From: an uncultured Deinococcales bacterium
GTDB taxonomy: Bacteria > Deinococcota > Deinococci > Deinococcales > Trueperaceae
Direction: 5' to 3'
Assembly: GCA_937934635.1 (NCBI GenBank)
Contig: CALGZD010000172.1
Coordinates: forward strand, 1 to 7,010
Length of the DNA stretch: 7,010 bases
A program made the translations under genes and the position numbers. This document shows, in pieces, positions 6,553-7,010 of the stretch. The notes beneath the pieces are model-generated. The model did no database searches. It was not told where the DNA came from and was given only the letters and a program-made list of their open reading frames with translations. Position 1 is the first letter of the stretch. Each line of letters opens with the position of its first letter.

Positions 6553-6600
6553 GACAGTCTCACTGAAGCGACACTGTATGTATGCTCTAATAGTCTTAAG

Positions 6601-7010
6601 ATGATTTCTGCAGAGTTACGACAAACACTTATTAATTCGCTTGACCTCGCAAAAGATCGGCAGCATGAATATGCAGGGCTCGAGCACTTACTGTATAGCC
6701 TAATTGATGATCCTCAAGCGGGGCTGATTCTCAAAGCGCACTTAGATACAAGTCAGTTGAAGGATGAGCTTGAGTTAATTTTAGCGGCCATTGAAACTAT
6801 TTCTAGCGACCTACTCAATGACTATGAGATAGATACAATTCCAACGACCTCTTTTGAGCGAGTCGTGCAACGGGCAGATTACCAAATGCAAGCAGCAGGG
6901 CGAACAGAAAGCACAGGTGGTAATGTGCTAGCTGCTATTTTTGATGAACCTAATTCGCAGGCCTGCCTCCTGCTCGAGCGCATGGGTATGAGTAAATTGC
7001 AGGTAACAAG
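6601..7010 (+). CDS. clpA: ClpA, ATPase subunit of ClpAP protease (N-terminal fragment)
   Basis: The frame opens with ATG at 6601 and stays open for 136 codons to the right edge. The peptide starts MISAELRQTL, contains HEYAGLEHLLYSLIDD, TTSFERVVQRADYQMQAAGR and GGNVLAAIFDEPNSQACLLL, and lines up along its whole length with the ClpA N-domain, including the start. Both Clp-N repeat halves (about 1-65 and 80-136) are seen; the AAA+ modules that unfold substrates for ClpP lie outside the window. In the cytoplasm this domain docks the adaptor ClpS and substrates. An in-frame TAA at 6550-6552 limits upstream extension; the ribosome site is weak. In many proteobacteria clpS directly precedes clpA; here the neighbour is a divergent cyclase operon and clpS is absent. 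ClpB or ClpC is less likely because the N-domain sequence matches ClpA better. Confidence 0.9.
   Translation, partial: MISAELRQTLINSLDLAKDRQHEYAGLEHLLYSLIDDPQAGLILKAHLDTSQLKDELELILAAIETISSDLLNDYEIDTIPTTSFERVVQRADYQMQAAGRTESTGGNVLAAIFDEPNSQACLLLERMGMSKLQVT

Larger units (their letters stand above)
6317..6600. other. Divergent regulatory spacer between cyclase operon and clpA
   Basis: 284 bp with no convincing coding frame and too short to hold a normal clpS. It contains the cyclase promoter candidate near the left end, several GTTAC pentamers (6402-6406, 6455-6459, 6466-6470, and inverted at 6479-6483), an imperfect dyad at 6453-6472, a TTGATA hexamer at 6511-6516 that could be a -35 for clpA but lacks a good -10 at proper spacing, and a 12-bp tandem duplication at 6529-6552. 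No heat-shock sigma-32 type promoter was recognised. Confidence 0.6.

Overview
The window looks like chromosomal DNA from a moderately AT-rich Gram-negative bacterium, most likely a gammaproteobacterium. The evidence is a ClpA N-terminal domain that resembles the proteobacterial ClpA family, an inner-membrane-anchored HtrA/DegS-type protease, and two membrane-bound GGDEF proteins. I cannot name the genus. I see no phage, insertion sequence, CRISPR array, tRNA or rRNA.

Layout. Positions 1-2048 (minus strand) hold the first 682 codons of a large membrane protein with two von Willebrand factor A (VWA) domains and a glutamine-amidotransferase-like domain between them; its C-terminus lies beyond the left edge. 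A 227-bp divergent spacer (2049-2275) carries a perfect 11-bp stem-loop just upstream of the VWA start codon. Positions 2276-3943 (plus) encode a membrane-anchored trypsin-like/PDZ protease with an unusual N-terminal tail of pentapeptide repeats and a PDZ domain interrupted by an insertion. It converges on a minus-strand pair of paralogous diguanylate cyclases, 5204-6316 (first in the transcript) and 4016-5167 (second), separated by 36 bp and probably co-transcribed. A 284-bp divergent spacer (6317-6600) holds a good -10 box for the cyclase operon, a dyad that could be an operator, and a 12-bp tandem duplication. From 6601 the N-terminal domain of ClpA begins and runs off the right edge.

How the genes may work together. 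The two cyclases share the same architecture: six predicted membrane segments, a linker helix, then GGDEF. The first keeps the RxxD product-inhibition site and the second has lost it, so they may make c-di-GMP with different feedback behaviour. The protease and VWA protein are both cell-envelope proteins read from one divergent spacer. ClpA would act in cytoplasmic proteolysis, but no clpS lies upstream of it here. No single pathway linking all five genes can be shown from sequence.

The most unusual theme is short in-frame tandem duplication. Three of the five genes contain 15-bp tandem repeats adding five residues per copy, and the clpA upstream region contains a 12-bp one.
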